A stretch of DNA of 64,000 nucleotides from Sipunculus nudus (GCA_026874595.1 CM049307.1:6409579-6473578), one strand, 5' to 3'; shown: positions 24,879-40,300, numbered from the stretch's first letter. The notes: a model not told the origin generated them from the letters alone. A program made the numbers and translations.

Positions 24879-27149
24879 GGCAATAAATAAAACTTGGAAG
24901 TCGGAAGTCGGAAGCCTTCGGAAGTCGGAAGCCGTTATAATTTTTGATATAATGTTAAAAATAACGATCATACCAACACTTTTTCGTGTTAAAATGGAAG
25001 ATATAGACCCCCTTTGAAAAACCAGAAAGTCGCACAAACGTATATTCCCATATATGAAAATCAAAGCATTTTTAATGCGTCGGAAGCCTCTCGGAAGTCA
25101 TCCTGAGGTGACAGATGATGTTCAAAATGCATAAAACTCGGAAGTCAAGACCATATAGCACCAACCAAAAATGACACAGAAAAAGTCTGGCATAATTCCA
25201 AATTTTAATTTAAGTTATATTTATGTATTTGAATGAAACCATAATGTATATTACTAATTAAACATAATAATATATAAAATAGAAAAAATAAATGTTGAAA
25301 TATGCATTCAAATGTAATACATTATATATCATATCGCGACGTAATATTTTAATATGGAATGTTATTTCTAATGAATATAATATAAAAGCATTTAAAATTT
25401 CGTAATTTTATCAAAAAGGTGTGATAATTTTTTTCATTATATAACAAAATAGATAAGAATATTTTATCATATAAAAAAGTTAAGTATTCTAAATTAATTT
25501 GTATTATAATATTTTTACATAATAATATTCAAATATTTGATAAATACATAAATTTGTATATTAATGTAAAAAACTAACAAATTATCAAACTGTCGCATCC
25601 TTGCAGGAACTGGTAAAACCGTAAGAAAAGTCCATTAAGTTTTGTATTAATAAAACTATTCTTCTTTATCCATTAGGGTGCTATATACATATAAATGAAA
25701 CTAATTTTTATCCATGCATTAGGTTGCTTTATATGGAACGCATATAACTCTCCAATGCTTGTTGAATACTGATCACCCAACGTATCAGGAAACATTTTTA
25801 GATCATTGCACAGAGATTTTGCATAAACCATTATAAAAACACTTCCAAAATATTTCGAAAATTTAAAAATATGTAAAACTACATAACTGTGAAAGATTGA
25901 AAAAAAGGCATGTGATGTTGCAAAAATATTGATATAAATTATAACAGTATCTTTATATTTTGATTTTAGCTTAATCAAAATAATTTATGTAGGAAGGATA
26001 TTACATTATTATATGATTCCAGAGATCATTTTTAAATTTTACACTTTAAAGCCACATACTGTTTCGGAAACATTTTAAGAACAGTTTCATAAAATGTTTG
26101 TGCTAACTGGGGATCAGGCAATAAGAACAATGAAACGCGTGTGCCTTTAAGGTAACGACATAAACTATCTTTAGATAATTATCAGTTACAACTAATAGGA
26201 GGAATCGCCATCTAAATTCTTTTCTGCCATCTGTTATCCTTTTTATTTGTTAGAATAACTCCCTAGCTGGAGGAGATAAATTATCACATACATAAATGGA
26301 TATATAAATAATCATATTATATACAATTTAATCATTTCATATATTAATTTATATTGACTTATATAATTTGGTCTTACTTAATATAGGAATATTGATTATA
26401 ATGTACTTTTTTAATATTTATTTTATCATATAATATAATTTAATAACAAATTATATCGATGTTGAATGAATATATAATTATATCGTCATCTGTGTTATTT
26501 AACACTTTATGTATACATTTTATTATACTTGTATTATGTAATTATATTTTGCATCATATATGTATTTGTTCAATGAAAAAAATAGAGAATACCAAAACAA
26601 ATCTGTATTGTATTATACTTTTTTTTATTTATAATTATAGTATTTTATATTCATGTTTTATATTTTAATATGAATTTATATATTATGTTGTTAGTTATAT
26701 ACATTATGATTTTATTCAAATACATTAATATCACTAAAATTAATTTTTGGGTTAATGCATATATTATTTTGTTAGTTATATACATTATGATTTTATTCAA
26801 ATACATAAACATTACCTAAATTAATATTTGGGTTGATGCAAGACCCTTTTTGTGTCGTTGTCGGTTGGTATACTGTGGCTTGACTTCCGAGTTTTATGCA
26901 TTTTGAGCATCATCTGTCACTTCAGGATGACTTCCGAGAGGCTTCCGACGCATTAATTATGCTTAAATTTTCATATATATCAATATATATCTTTGAAACT
27001 TTCTCGTATGAAAAAGGGTGTCTATATCTTCCGTTTTAACACAAAAACTTGTCGATTTGTTCGTTATTTTTAAAATTATACTAAAATATAAAACGGCTTC
27101 CGACTTCCGAGGGCTTCCGACTTCCGACTTCCGAGTTTTATTTATTGCC
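24879..27149. mobile_element. 2.27-kb long-TIR element with 9-bp target duplication
   Basis: Ends are GGCAATAAATAAAAC and its inverse, extending to imperfect inverted repeats of roughly 290 bp rich in GGAAGTC words. The flanks 24870-24878 and 27150-27158 both read TCTTTACAA. Long TIRs with a 9-bp duplication fit the Mutator-like group. The core, about 25180-26850, is extremely AT-rich and carries no transposase. Confidence 0.85.
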
Positions 27150-27158
27150 TCTTTACAA

Positions 27159-30100
27159 AGATGAATTTAAGGGTTATTTGCACAGATTTTTGCTTGACAA
27201 AATTGCCCAGTTATCCAAGTTATGTGTGCGTAGTAATATAGCCTAAAATGAGAGATACACAGGGGCTGCATAAGCTTAAGTGATAATCTGAAGTGAACAT
27301 TGTAAATGTATCAGTTTTTTTTAGAGAAAAATTAATTCATTTCAATGAGAAACAACAATTGTGATTCAGGTGGAAAATATCCAGGAATTATTATTTATAT
27401 TAGTGTAAGAACATACTAATTAACATAATGTAAGCAAATTTTATAATATCCTGTTTCTACATCCCATCGACATCCCTGTTTGTTTTAAAAGTCTACCTTG
27501 AAAATTTTGAAAAATAATCATCCATATTTTCATTCAATTATTCAATTTATGAAATATACAATAAGATTTCTTATATAGACTACAAATAGCTAGATATATA
27601 CACCTGTATCATTTTTATGATGTACTTTTTATTCCAATTTCAATTTGTTTCACGGATAAGGTTTATAGCATCACTTGCATGGATTACTGCCTTCTCAAAT
27701 GTTTTTGTATGTTAACACAAGTAAAGAGCAATCATTGGGATTTTAACTATTAGTCCATTATTTCATAGGATGACACTTTAAAGATTTAAAATATAACTAT
27801 TAATAAATATAAATGCATTTATTTCTAAAGAAGGCAATAATCAAACTGAATACTGGAATTATTTATGTGTATTTATATGTATCAAGTACTCCCTGCTGTT
27901 TTCTAAGGAATAAAATTTTAACTCGCTAATGGTTCCCCACAGGATTGCCCTTGCTAATGACACCTCATTTATATTATCTTATCTGTCACCCTCCCTGCTG
28001 TCCAGCACTGGCCTGACTGCCCACATGCACAGCTGAATTACTGGTGTCTGTGCATGTAGGTCAGCGCTGTTGGGGCTGTGTCACTAGAGGCATGGATTGC
28101 TCGCACCATCTATGTGCACAGACATGTTTGTCAGGGCTGACCAACACTCTGTTCCTTCACCAGCAGATTTGTCTTATAAGCAATTCAATCTTTATTTATT
28201 TCTGTCTCAGGCATGTTTTTAAGGAGTGAAGAACCCGATGCGCAGACTATAATTTTTGTGATTATAACTTATTTGCAAAGTGTGAAAGTATTTACATAAG
28301 TATATATACTCATTTGTTTCATGTGTAAAAAATTAAAATTTAAAAAGTACTAATTAGAAACTGATTTATGACAAATGAGCTATGGTATCATTAATTAAAT
28401 ATGTCATAACGCCATGGCTGTACCATGATGACATGCTGTATAGGTAATCACTTTATTTAACCCAGGAAAGAACTGAATGAAATCTGTTGAAAAGTGTGAT
28501 ATAGAAAAAGGAAGACATGGATCAGTATAATTTGAAGATGATATATGGAAAAAAATAGGCAAAAAGGGATGGATCAGATCCACATTTTAAATTTATTTTC
28601 CCAAACTTTCAGATTTCATCCAAATTCTTTTCGAAACTTTGCAGATATTATTGGGACTCACAAACACACATGGAAACCGAGTATCCGATCACATAAACCC
28701 ATGCCACCTCCATAGGCCGAGGTAATGATATACCTCATTTAATATATATCTATCCTTGCTTACAGCCTGCAAAATTTGAAAAAAATATGACCCTAGCAGC
28801 TCTTAGAATATGTAACCAAGGAGATATATGATCTCATATAATTTTTCTTAATGTAACTTACAGATTTGGCAATTTCTATGAGTTCACTGTTCTTGTCAAA
28901 ATTTATAAAGATGCCGATTTCTCCTTGACTAATGTAAGGAATTTTCTATTTATATGCTATTTCATCTGGGTAGAAATTAAGTGACAGGCACATAGCAAAG
29001 CCGCTGAAAATAGTCACAATTTGATTATGCTTTCCATTCAATTCTTATTTTATTCATAAATATCACATTTTTTTAGATTTTACTTTTATTTTATTTTAAA
29101 AAGGTATTTTTTAATATAACACACATATAATCACAATGATTTTTTTCATAAACATAAAGACTTAAAACTTGACATACTCATCATGTATAAACTTAAAACA
29201 GAACTAACAGGAACTTCTTCAATGATAAAATAACACATTGAAAATAGTAGTGATAGGAATTGGTTTTAAAATGATCGATTATTAAACGATTATTTTATGT
29301 ACTATCTATTTAACCTTAAATTTTGATGATTACTATTACCTAATAATATTGACTCCAGTAAATGGGATGAACATGTACATTTTTGTCAGTTGGTTCATCA
29401 GTTTTTATAATGAAACAATCAATCCACCCTCATAGAACCTGTGGTCTATTGCTGTCGCAGGTGCAGATACAGAGGTCCCCCCCCCCCCCCACTTCCCATT
29501 TTGATGCTGTTCCATACTTTGTGTTCATATATCTCTGAAGGAGTGCATAATCTTTTTTAACCTATTATGCAAAAAGCAATTGATTTAATCGATTTTGAAA
29601 GAAAATAACCAATCATCAATTTAATCGATTAATTGGCACACAGCTATAGTTAATAGGTCAATAGATATTTTGATGAAATTTCATCCGAGCTAAGTGACAC
29701 CTCACATTCATTACTTCTCATTATGAATTACTCTGAACCTTAGATTAAGCATGTAAAAGCATTGAATCAATATTTGTTTTATATTAGTGATCTTGTTTAA
29801 ATATTCAACACTCAAATGCTGTAAAATATAAATAGTGATAAAGTGGGATTTTCCGGAGCTTTTTTTTAAAGATTTACACAGACGATAGATATGTGAAATA
29901 TTGTCATGTCTGCATGATTTTGGAACATCTGTACCTGACACCGAGTATATGTTTCCCAGATCTTTTTCATAAGTGGATTATAACAATAAACATACATATC
30001 ATCAAATGATTATCAACCAATAAGAATTACACTTTACACACAATGTAATTAAAAGTTCTAACAAGACAAGATTTCAGTCCTAAAAGTGTGTAGAATGAGA

Positions 30101-31299
30101 TAAGCCCATCCAAGACCATACAAGTAATTGTTTATAATATATTTATGTGTTTATTGCTTACAAAAGATATAAATAGTACACTAAAATTGTCAGCTGAAAT
30201 CAGCTGAAACTATAACTTTCCTTAATCTTAATGCAGTTTAACTGACCTGTCTTATTACCTAATTGTACTTAATCATTGTACACATAATGCTATAAATAGA
30301 TGAATTATACAAATTGGATATTAATAAAGATGTATATAAAATATTAAAAAAAAATAAACAAGTTGATTTTAAAATGATGATAATCATATTAGGCTATTGT
30401 GAACTTTCGCCCTATTATGTATTTTCATGGACATTTACAAATTTACATTTTTTCCAGTGTTTTCTCTGTTCCTGTCTTTGTCTTTACACCACAGTCTCAC
30501 ATTAAAATCTGAACTGTGAAAGGTTCAGTGACGTTGGACTGAATTGAGTCAAGAATTGGACAGGAGTCCAGACTCAAATGCACCTTTCTAGGGACTCGGA
30601 ATTTAACTCAAGCTCGGAGCTAGGCCAGTGCTGAAAAAAAATCAGCCAATTAAGTCCTGGTTGATTCCAGTGTTTTATTTCCAAGTTTCCTGACTTTTTT
30701 TTATCAAGAAAATTATTTTCAGTCAGACTCTGACTTGGAATCGACTGGCCTGGACTGATAGTTAGAACTGAACTGGGATTAATTAAGAGTTTAGTTACTC
30801 TTGATACTAACCCTGAAGACGCAATAATGTCAAAACTTTTGGTAAAATTGTGGTACCCCTGATTCAGTGAGATTTTGTAACTCGTTTTCACACACCCAGT
30901 GCCTGTACACAGCAGGCATGCCCAGGGACTCATTAAGACCTCATTACTGTAGACTGCATGTGGTGGACAGGGTCAGTGTGAGCGCAAGCAACACCAACAT
31001 CCACCACATTGATGGCTGGTTCTGTGCTGCTCTGTGGAAGCAACATGTGGTCAGCCTGTCCTGGCCTGCTAAACTATAGATGCTGACAAGCTGCAGAGTA
31101 GAGACCTCAGCTTGATTCAGAAACCATATGGTCACAAATTCAGTTTGGTAACACTCCATGGGAGCAAAACTGCAGATTGCACTCAGAATCCTGAAGCTAC
31201 TAACAAAATATGTAAATTTTATTCTCTGATTATTTTAACAATCAGAGTGAAAAATCATTGGGACCAAGATTTAATTTGATTAACCTATAGTGTTAAAGG

Positions 31300-31300
<1 letters not shown>
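27159..31300. other. Intron 11 middle, no gene recognised
   Basis: Mostly AT-rich. Slightly GC-richer islands lie at about 27950-28160 and 30500-31180, with a C-run at 29479-29490. No exon with flanking splice sites and matching phase (0) was found, and none is needed, because exons 11 and 12 join in frame. Confidence 0.5.

Positions 31301-31307
<7 letters not shown>

Positions 31308-31351
<44 letters not shown>
31308..31351. repeat. TA/TG microsatellite
   Basis: About 14 TA units followed directly by about eight TG units. Confidence 0.95.
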
Positions 31352-32078
31352 CATGATATTATTGATATAGATAGTGTAGAATTTTGATATCTACAGAATG
31401 TGTAACTTTCAAAGCCATGCAGGGTCATTGAATAGGGATAATACCACTGAATGTATGCTTACATATAAGTATCAGAACTCCTGTTGAGAAGAAATGTAAA
31501 GCAGATTTGTTTAACACATGTTTTCATTGCATAACATGTTCAACGTTTGTTAACAGGGGGTAGAAATTTAAAAAGAATCTAAAAATATCTAGACAGACCA
31601 GTTCAAATATTTTAATATAATTTACATAAATTCCTGTAGAAATATATACCTAGAATGGTATCAACACTGATGTTGAGAAACAAAAATTGGGAATTACAAG
31701 ACTAAATATATTTTTACATATTATATTTAAAATTTGTTTATTAATATCAGGATCTGAAATTAACATTCACACAAATTAAAATACATATACTGTGTTGGCA
31801 AGTGAACTGGTTTATGAAACTGCCCACTGTCTTACATTACTAAATACTAATATGCTTTGGTTAATATCATTTATGTAAAATATATTTTTGTATTAAAAGC
31901 AATGGTAATTTCTTCTGTATTGCCATAATATAATTTATAGACAATAACTGACTGCTAGATTTGTATCCTAGTCCATACAAGTTAAAAATGGAGATTAACT
32001 GTCCCTTTTGCGTGCATACTGGATCATGTAGAAATTGACCGATGATCATTCACAAAGATTGAAGCCACGATTTCTTTT

Positions 32079-32139
32079 ATGCAGTTGCGGCAAGGCCGAT
32101 TCCTCTTATGCGGTCGCTGTTGCAGATAAAAACGACGTT

Positions 32140-32192
<53 letters not shown>

Positions 32193-32608
32193 TCATTTTT
32201 CCTTGCATTGTGAAAGTGGTAGTAAAAGATACAGGAAACCAGCCACTTGAATAGAAACAGACACATGTATTGGGCAGACCAATCATCAGTGAATAACAGA
32301 AAAATGTTTCACATATTCACAATGATTTATATCGATGTTTTCAGGCGGAAAACATTTTTCCTCATGGCATATACTGATAAAAACGTTATAATCCTGGGGA
32401 AACCCCAATGTGACGTAAACAAGTCAGTGGGATTCCTTGTCCAACCCCATCCGTTTAAAATTTTTTGTCAGATTTGTCGCTACGATGATGGGTCGGATAA
32501 GTACCGCGACCGTTAACGCATTAAAGGAATCAGTCTTTCGTAATATCATATGTTGGACTATCTGTTACCACGACCATACCGCGGCAGCAACCGCATAAAA
32601 GGAATCAG
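32079..32608. repeat. Remnant of an inverted-repeat element around a TA microsatellite
   Basis: GATTCCTCTTATGCGG at about 32099 is matched inverted by CCGCATAAAAGGAATC near 32591, with GCAAC-type words next to both. A pure TA tract fills 32142-32188. No target duplication or ORF was identified, so the type is open. Confidence 0.45.
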
Positions 32609-32961
32609 AGGTTTACATGAGATATATCTGACATGCTTTTTATGTTCTTTCATAGAGCTGTTCGAGGTCAAATGCAGGTTTTAAAAAGGGTAACAGAAAG
32701 ATCCATTTAATAAAAAAATGAATAGTTTAGGAAAATGCAAGGAATATTTAATTCTTTGTAATCTGTGTCATAATTTTCCTGATATAATCATTTTCAGACA
32801 AAGAAACTGTATACAGATGATGCACATAAAAAAATGTCATAAACTATAAAATGAATTTTTGAAAACTTAAATGTTCCTTACCAACATGACCTTTAGTTTA
32901 TGTAAATTCCATTGTAAAACCCCATACATTCAAACAGAGACCCAATATTAAACTGTCCCAA

Positions 32962-32962
32962 T

Positions 32963-32994
<32 letters not shown>

Positions 32995-33367
32995 TGACTT
33001 GGCAGTGATCCCTTTTTTGTTATTTTCTGCAAATATTACTTTTTCCTTATAATTCACTGAATATTACTATATATAACTTACATGACAGGGGAGGGTCTAT
33101 ATTCTGTCTCGTTTTTTTTTTCAATTAATATGTTCTGCAGAAGGGCTCCCTTTATTTTACTCTGAGCTCAGAATACAAAATACACATAGATAGAGTGTAT
33201 ATGGAATATATACTAGATTTACTAGTAAGTAAAAAAAACCATAAAGATACCCTCTCCAGAGTCTATAACATGATCAGTTGGTCAGGGATGGACACTGCAT
33301 GGCGTGTAGGCCCCGCCCCCCTAAACACACACATATTACAGAATATTACAAAATGAAATTATAGGAA

Positions 33368-33425
<58 letters not shown>
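32962..33425. repeat. Two further TA microsatellites
   Basis: TA tracts at 32962-32988 and 33371-33425, the latter about 27 units long, within AT-rich intron. Confidence 0.9.
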
Positions 33426-33427
<2 letters not shown>

Positions 33428-34173
33428 ATTAATGACCAGCTTTTATTCGATGTATTTGTTACACCCCTATTGAATATGATTTGGCCGCCTAAAACTTGAA
33501 CAAAAGTTTTCATGTCAACTGCATTCAAATTTCACAGTTTAAAAACTTAATTCCATATGTGTGCATGGTCTGAAAATTTAGTCAACAGTAATGGGTCAGG
33601 AGCTAAGGAGGGCAAAATTTAATTGAGTGATTTTACATTTACGTGATGATTTTACAAACTCCTGATCTTTTTCTGGTGAACACTTAAATGTTAATAAAAA
33701 ATATTTATTTTCTTAAAAATAAAATTACTAGCATTGACAGTTAACATTATATATAATTGAGTAAATGTCTTTCCTGCTGTTTTAACTTGACACATCATGT
33801 CCCATCCCATAACTTCTACCAGTTACACAGTATTGGCCTAATTCCCCCATGTGCACAGAGAAAACATATTTGAGAGCTTCTGTGAACTATTAAGGCTATA
33901 AAATCAGTGATTTTTATATTAGCCCACCTTGAAGTGGAACAAATTTGCAATGGTGAATGGAAGTTTTTTTTAAATACATGTAATTCTTGAAATAGAGCAG
34001 GGTCACAATGATCTTGTTTTGGGTATAATTGGTAAAATTTAGTAGTCACTTTTTGTATGTCAAACTTACTGCACAGTTGCAGGTCTGAAACTATAAATAA
34101 CAATTTGATTTGTCTGAACTATGTAACAGTTTGATTTGTCTGAAACTATATAACATTTTTTATTTTATATATA

Positions 34174-34357
34174 CAGTGAAACCTTGTTGTGTCAAACTCA
34201 CTTAAGTCGAATACTCCTCTTATGTCGAAGTTACAGACTCATTATTCCTGACAACTCTAGTTAAATTATAGCCAAATAAAACCTGCCTGTGTCGAACCTC
34301 GGATGTGTCAAAGTTTTCCGAGTGTCCCTTCGACTTCAACACAACAAGGTTTCACTG
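34174..34357. mobile_element. 184-bp MITE
   Basis: Perfect inverted ends CAGTGAAACCTTGTTGTGT enclose GTCGAA-type subterminal repeats. TA lies on the left; the right flank is TGTA. Looks like a Tc1/mariner-derived miniature element. It is followed by TA-rich microsatellite DNA. Confidence 0.75.
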
Positions 34358-35596
34358 TGTATATATATATATTTATATATATACAAACACACACATATAC
34401 ATACATGTATATATATATATAAAACATACAGGTATATATTAATATATGTATATATGTATATATATAATGAAAACCTCCATATACAAAACCTCCATCAGGT
34501 ATATATATATATTGGGTACACATAAAGTCCATGTGGACGAAACCCCCCCCCCCCCCCCCTTTAAAAACCCTAACTTAATAATAAAGAGGACAAGATCCCC
34601 CCCCACCCCCCCCCCCCACCCCCTGAAAAAAAAATCTTTCCTTATTTGCATTATACATGAAGATTTTCAAATCTAAAAATGTTGTAATACCTGAGCTGGA
34701 TCATGAACCAACAAAAACAAACCACGCTTATCAGATATTTAAGACCACTTGTGTTCTTGCAAGTTCTAGCAGCTTTTTAATTATGAAATAAATTATAAAT
34801 TACTGATTATTTGTATTTTCATAACTTTACTATACTAATGTAGTTTATGTAATTATGTGATGTTTACTTTGATATTTCTTATGTATATTAAACCAAAAAT
34901 ATAAAATATATAGTAAATTTGAATTCTGAGTCATTTTGGATTAAGTAATTATAGACATGAACTAGGTATAACCATAATCCTACACAAATGCAAGCATTGG
35001 TGAATGCTGAAGGGAAGCATACAATTTTCCACACACAAAACCTCCATCAGGTCACAATTGTATTACTGCCTGGGAAGACAATATAGTTTTGTGTTTGATT
35101 TGCAAAGATATGTTGAGTTAATATATATATTATTATTATCAGAATACTTAGAATATATATATATATATATGTGTGTGTGTATATATATATTAAATGAGAG
35201 GGACAGTTATACCTAGTCATTCACAAAAACCGATCTGTGCAGCCAGATAGGCATCTGTAGCAGACACATGAACCAGATATAGCAGTCACTACTCCAGCTA
35301 TCTAACATAATCTGGATATAAACATTACTGACCCTGTCTGACCAGTTGACAAGCTTTTCTCCCCACCCCTTTCCTCCCCCCCCCCCCCCCAACCAAAGAA
35401 AGTAGTTCGGCAGTGATTAATGGCTCCCCACTGGGATCATTATCACACTGCTGATCAGGTCTGTATCAACTGATTACCTCACTGATGGCCTATTAAGTAC
35501 CAGTAGGGTGGGAGAAGGACCCCAGAATTTTGTCTAAGATTTTTAATGGGGATGTAGCGTCATGTCTTTTAATACTGCACGTTTATGTCTCTACAG
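34358..35596. other. End of intron 11: microsatellites and C-runs
   Basis: TA/TATG tracts at 34358-34515 and 35151-35190; C-runs at 34543-34559, 34597-34622 and 35379-35391. The rest is AT-rich. The block 35400-35575 is related, inverted, to 24560-24760. Confidence 0.6.
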
Positions 35597-35686
35597 GTTG
35601 TGATCCCCTGGTGCAGTCCTGTGAGTCTTCGTGCATTGTTCAGTCCCAGAGAGTTCATGCCGGTGCTAGAGCTCAACCAGATTAGT
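35597..35686 (+). CDS. Exon 12
   Basis: Encodes 30 residues (409-438): VVIPWCSPVSLRALFS, then PREFMPVLELNQIS. It completes the hydrophobic stretch begun in exon 11. The acceptor is TCTCTACAG and the donor AGT|GTGAGT. Phase 0 at both ends. Confidence 0.92.
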
Positions 35687-37319
35687 GTGAGTGATTATAA
35701 ATAACAGGACAGTGTAGATTATCTCTACAATCACTATCAGGGTTCAGCCTGCTACAGTTTTCTGGGATTTAAATCCCTCTTCTTATGATAGCATCTAAAG
35801 CTTTGATATGTTTTCCATGAACATCTCTCCATGCCATACTGGTTACTTTCAGCAGTATTTCTGAGACAGTGTCTTGGATATTGGAAATTGAATGGAAATG
35901 TCCTGAGGCATATATGATAGATAGCTTTAATTGTTGTGGTCTTCAATTTAATTTTTCCCCAGAAACAGTGTAAATTTTACAAGCTTGACCATCAATCTGG
36001 AATTCACATCGATTGAAGCCAACATTTTATATACCAGAATTAATCAGTTATTGATATCTCTGAATATTTCATTTGCAGAATGTTTTATAAAATTACTTAT
36101 TGTATCCCAAGTCAAAGTTTAAGCAAGGTCGCACGACTGGAAGCCGCGTCCGCCACCGCAGAGATTTCGTTTGGATGCGATTACTGAAAGAATATTTTAC
36201 GGATCTTTACCAAACTTAACATGTGCATAGATATGGGTGAGAGGACGAAGCCTCTTAAAAATGGGGTCATGACCTTTACTAGGACAGTGACCTTTAACAG
36301 GTCCATTTTGGGGGAAAATCACACAAATTCTTCTTAAATATCTCAAGAAATCTTGCTTGGATTGATCCAAAAATCAACTTGACCAAAGATCTTGGACAGT
36401 GATGTCATGTACCGTTAACTGGTGGTACCACCTGTTATCCTTTTCTTGTTTTTGTGCTGTTTAATACCCTCATCATTGCCACTTAACAGTACGGTGAGCA
36501 TTAAAGTAAAAAACTAATGGACAGATTTCTTTCGTATTATGCATGCATACACATAGACAGGGCTATGGGATGATGTATATTAAAATTGGGGTCCTGACCG
36601 TTCCTATGAGAGTGGACTTCATCTAGAATATTGCCATATATGGTGAATATCACACAAAATCATAAAAATCTCAATAAGAGATGCATGGAAATTGACTGAA
36701 GGTCTTTGGTAGCTTTGTCTTCTGTATTTTTGCGCCTTTTAATGCCCCATCATTGCCACTTACAGTACTGTGAGCATTATAAGTCTAAAACCAATGGACA
36801 GATTAGGCTGATATCCATTGATCTTGGATACCTCCATCTTGTACTCAAGACTGGTGCACTATCTGCAATCACAATTGTGTGATGTCTATCCATATGCTTG
36901 CTTTCGGTGAAAATTGCTCATATCTCCGAAGTGGTTCAAGATATTGGTCTGAAATTTGGCATGTCCATCCATCTTGAAAATTTTCTCGTAAACCAGATAG
37001 TTGACGCCACCTACTTTCCTGTTTTTGTAAAATAAACTAGAATACGGGTAGTCGACAAGCGACTACGTGTATCCGCCTAAATCAGAGTGGAACAGGTTAA
37101 GTGAGGCATGGATTGAGTGGCAAGGGAAAATTGAGTGTTGCATATTAGCATGGATGTCTGCAGCCAAATTGTGTATGTAGGTTGCCCCCCATACCACAAA
37201 ATCCAGAAAGCCGTCCAAGTTGTATACATATGCAAAATTTAAGGCAGATAAGTCAAACCACTACATGTATATGAGTGATTTTAGCCCGTGGCAGACAAAC
37301 AGATGGACGCTGAGCAAAA

Positions 37320-40300
37320 ATGGTTGCAGGTGACGCCACCAGTTTTGCGTATGATAAAGAGCTATGTGAGAACTATACACATGCAAAATTTTGGCCCAAT
37401 CAGTCAAACGGTTCCCGAGATATGAGCTTGGATGTCTGCAGTGTAAACGTGAATGTAGGTGGGGCCACCTGTCATAAAATCAGAAAAGCTATCCAGGATG
37501 TTTACGCATGCCGAATTTCAGGTGAATAAGTCTAGTCACTGCAGAGATATGAGTGATTTTAACCCAAGGCAGACGAACAGATGGACACTGTGCAAACATG
37601 GTTGCAGGTGGCGCCACCATTTTTTGTGTATGTTATAAAGCTCTCCAAGGGCAATATTTGTGCAAAAACATTTTCCTGATCGATCAAACGGTTCCCGAGA
37701 TATGAGCTTGGATGTCTGCAGCGTAAACGTGTATGTAGGTGGCGCCACCTGTCATAAAATCAGAAAAGCTATCCAGGATGTGTACGCATGCCAAATTTCA
37801 GGTGAATTATTCAAGTCACTGCAGAGATATGAGTGATTTTAACCCAAGGCAGACGAACAGATGGACACTGTGCAAACATGGTTGCAGGTGGTGCCACCAT
37901 TTTTGCGTATGATAAAGAGCTATGTGAGAACTATACACATGCAAAATTTTGGCCCAATCAGTCAAACGGTTCCCGAGATATGAGCTTGGATGTCTGCAGT
38001 GTAAACGTGAATGTAGGTGGGGCCACCTGTCATAAAATCAAAAAAGCTATCCAGGATGTTTACGCATGCCGAATTTCAGGTGAATAAGTCTAGTCACTGC
38101 AGAGATATGAGTGATTTTAACTCAAGGCAGACGAACAGATGGACACTGTGCAAACATGGTTGCAGGTGGCGCCACCATTTTTTGTGTATGTTATAAAGCA
38201 CTCCAAGGGCAATATTTGTGCAAAAACATTTTCCTGATCGATCAAACGGTTCCCGAGATATGAGCTTGGATGTCTGCAGCGTAAACGTGTATGTAGGTGG
38301 CGCCACCTGTCATAAAATCAGAAAAGCTATCCAGGATGTGTACGCATGCCAAATTTCAGGTGAATTAGTCAAGTCACTGCAGAGATATGAGTGATTTTAA
38401 CCCAAGGCAGACGAACAGATGGACACTGTGCAAACATGGTTGCAGGTGGTGCCACCATTTTTTGTGTATGTTATAAAGCTCTCCAAGGGCTACATTTGTG
38501 CAAAAAAAATTTTCCTGATCGGTCAAACGGTTACCGAGATATAAGCTTGGATGTCTGCAGCGTAAACGTGAATGTAGGTGGCGCCACCTGTCATAAAATC
38601 AGAAAAGGTATCCAGGATGTGTACGCATGCCGAATTTCAGGTGAATTAGTCAAGTCACTGCAGAGATATGAGTGATTTTAACCCAAGGCAGACGAACAGA
38701 TGGACACTGTGCAAACATGGTTGCAGGTGGCGCCACCATTTTTAGCTCAGCTGACTATAAGTCATCTGAGCTATAGTCGTGGTCCATTGTCCGTCGTCCG
38801 TCCGTCTGTCCGTCCGTCCGTCCGTCCGTCCGTCCGTCCGTAGATGTGGCACGTTTTGAAACCGTAAGACCTAGGAATCCAAAATTCAGCATAATGTTAG
38901 ATGTCCCCAAGATCTCCTACCAAGCCGAAAACTGGGTCTTTGCGACTTCGTTCCTTTGAGAAATTAAGGAAAAACCTCAATTTTTTATTAAAATCCTATT
39001 TTCACACTTCAGGACTGCCTAATATCAAAACCACTCATCTGTTTTTCTTCATATTTACCATAAATATTCCTCTATATAGTTCCTATGTACATGCCAGAAA
39101 TTAAGTCTGTAAAATTTAAATTCTTTAAGTTATGGGCCCAAACATAATGGACTTTGTAAAAAATCAGGAAAAATAATAACTCACTTAACATGAAAAATTT
39201 TGAAACTAGAGTCTATTTTCTCAAGTATATAACTATGTTTAATTAAGATTCAATTGTTTACCCAAAATAAGATCTGAATTCTGTAAATTTTTTAAGTTAT
39301 TAGCATAAAAAAAAAATCAGTACCTTAAATTTTGCCCAACTTTGACCATGGCACGTTTTTTTCCTGTTAGCACCATTGATTTAATTTTCACAGCATGTAA
39401 ACATAAATATTTAGTTTGTCTAAATCTGAAATTTGAAAATAAAAGCTTGAAAATTAAGCTAGTTATTGATTTTTTTTTTCTGTAGTCACTTGCTTTGATT
39501 ACAGATGCAGGGTCCCACTCCAGGTCACTGGAAGTCAGCTATGCCAGGGTTTCTGATTTGTTACAGTCACTGGGGGAGATCCCCTGCTGTGACAGGTGTA
39601 CAGTTATTCTCATATCTGATATCACCACCCCAATCATCAAATCATCACTCCCCCCCCCCCCCCCGCGCAAACCCAACCCACCAAGTGTTATGCAGTAATT
39701 GTTATTGTTTTCACTGTATCTCCTTAATTGTAATGCTGTTTCCACTCCGATATGCAAAAACTTTCCTTGAAAAAGTAATTTAAGGTGTAATCCAGAAGAT
39801 GCAATGTTGTGTAATGTAGCATTTTTAAAGAAATCAGTTTTCTTTTAAATGATTTTAACAAATATAAATGAACCCATCAGTATGCTTAAATTATTATAAA
39901 ATATGAAGCACATTATGGATAAATAAAGACACAATTAAAAATTGTGAAATCTAAATCAAGTGTTATTTTTAGATATTTATTGTTTTGCAGATTTAAAAGA
40001 TATATTTTTGTGGTAAAAAATAAATAAACATTTGTATGCATGATGTGGTGTTATCTGACAAGATTGAGATTTATGATGATGCAACTGAGAATTATGAATC
40101 AACTTTTATATTCAGATATATATGTTAAATTGGAAATGTATAGAAATATAAACTTAAATTAGAAAATAATTGATGTGATAAAAAAATCAGGATTTAATAC
40201 AAACATTTGTTCATTATTTTCCTGCCTCAGCAGAATTTGAGATCAGGCTTTGTTTGCCCTGTTTTATGTTGTTAATTAGCTATATTTCAACTGTATACAT

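Noticed and set aside
32024-34651. Frames coding runs of Tyr-Ile or Pro
   Set aside because: They translate TA microsatellites and C-runs.
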